Source of the DNA: Embleya sp040605455
Lineage (GTDB): Bacteria > Actinomycetota > Actinomycetes > Streptomycetales > Streptomycetaceae
Length of the DNA: 22,450 bases
Direction of reading: 5' to 3'
NCBI RefSeq assembly: GCF_040605455.1
Contig: NZ_JBEXCV010000144.1
Span: 1 to 22,450 of the forward strand
A program made the translations under genes and the position numbers. The notes below the pieces were generated by a model, which ran no database searches, was not told where the DNA came from, and was given only the letters and a program-made list of their open reading frames with translations. Positions within the stretch are counted from its first letter, which is position 1. Every line of letters starts with the position of its first letter. Below are positions 22,442 through 22,450 of the stretch, one piece after another.

Positions 22442-22450
22442 CCCCCTGGC

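Overview
The window is very GC-rich, with strong G/C preference at third codon positions, frequent GTG and TTG starts, and families typical of soil actinomycetes. I read it as chromosomal DNA of a Streptomyces-like actinomycete; the genus cannot be fixed from the sequence alone. No rRNA, tRNA, CRISPR array, insertion sequence or phage gene was found.

Left part (1-6400) is a patchwork of intact regulators and decayed genes. A sensor kinase runs off the left edge. In front of it is a response regulator reduced to its two ends, still joined to the kinase by a 4-base ATGA overlap. Next come an AraC-type regulator and a DUF2000 gene, head to head, which seem to have lost their 5' ends in one shared deletion. 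An intact operon of a HEAT-repeat protein and a MerR regulator with its own HEAT repeats follows, behind a MerR-type promoter. Then comes a wrecked metabolic locus: a GntR remnant, the tail of an unidentified gene and a truncated enolase paralogue. It is closed by an intact GntR regulator whose operator is almost identical to the one kept in front of the remnant.

Central part (6400-13330) holds a secreted M19-dipeptidase-like protein with a C-terminal discoidin domain, ended by a perfect 46-base palindrome, and then a likely cell-envelope module. In that module DedA, a PAP2 phosphatase of undecaprenyl-pyrophosphatase type and a sensor kinase are read leftward, and the OmpR-type response regulator is read divergently from the other side of the DedA gene. 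An 11-base-spaced direct repeat in the shared promoter region is a candidate binding site for the regulator.

Right part (13330-22450) holds a small three-helix-bundle (DUF3562-like) protein followed by a SulP anion transporter with a STAS domain, convergent with a membrane-anchored diacylglycerol-kinase-family protein. The last cluster looks like sugar or sugar-acid catabolism: a Gfo/Idh/MocA oxidoreductase, a FadR-type GntR regulator and a mandelate-racemase-like enolase-superfamily enzyme. The regulator gene lies between two diverged copies of the same intergenic region of about 275 bases. This suggests one regulator acting at several promoters.
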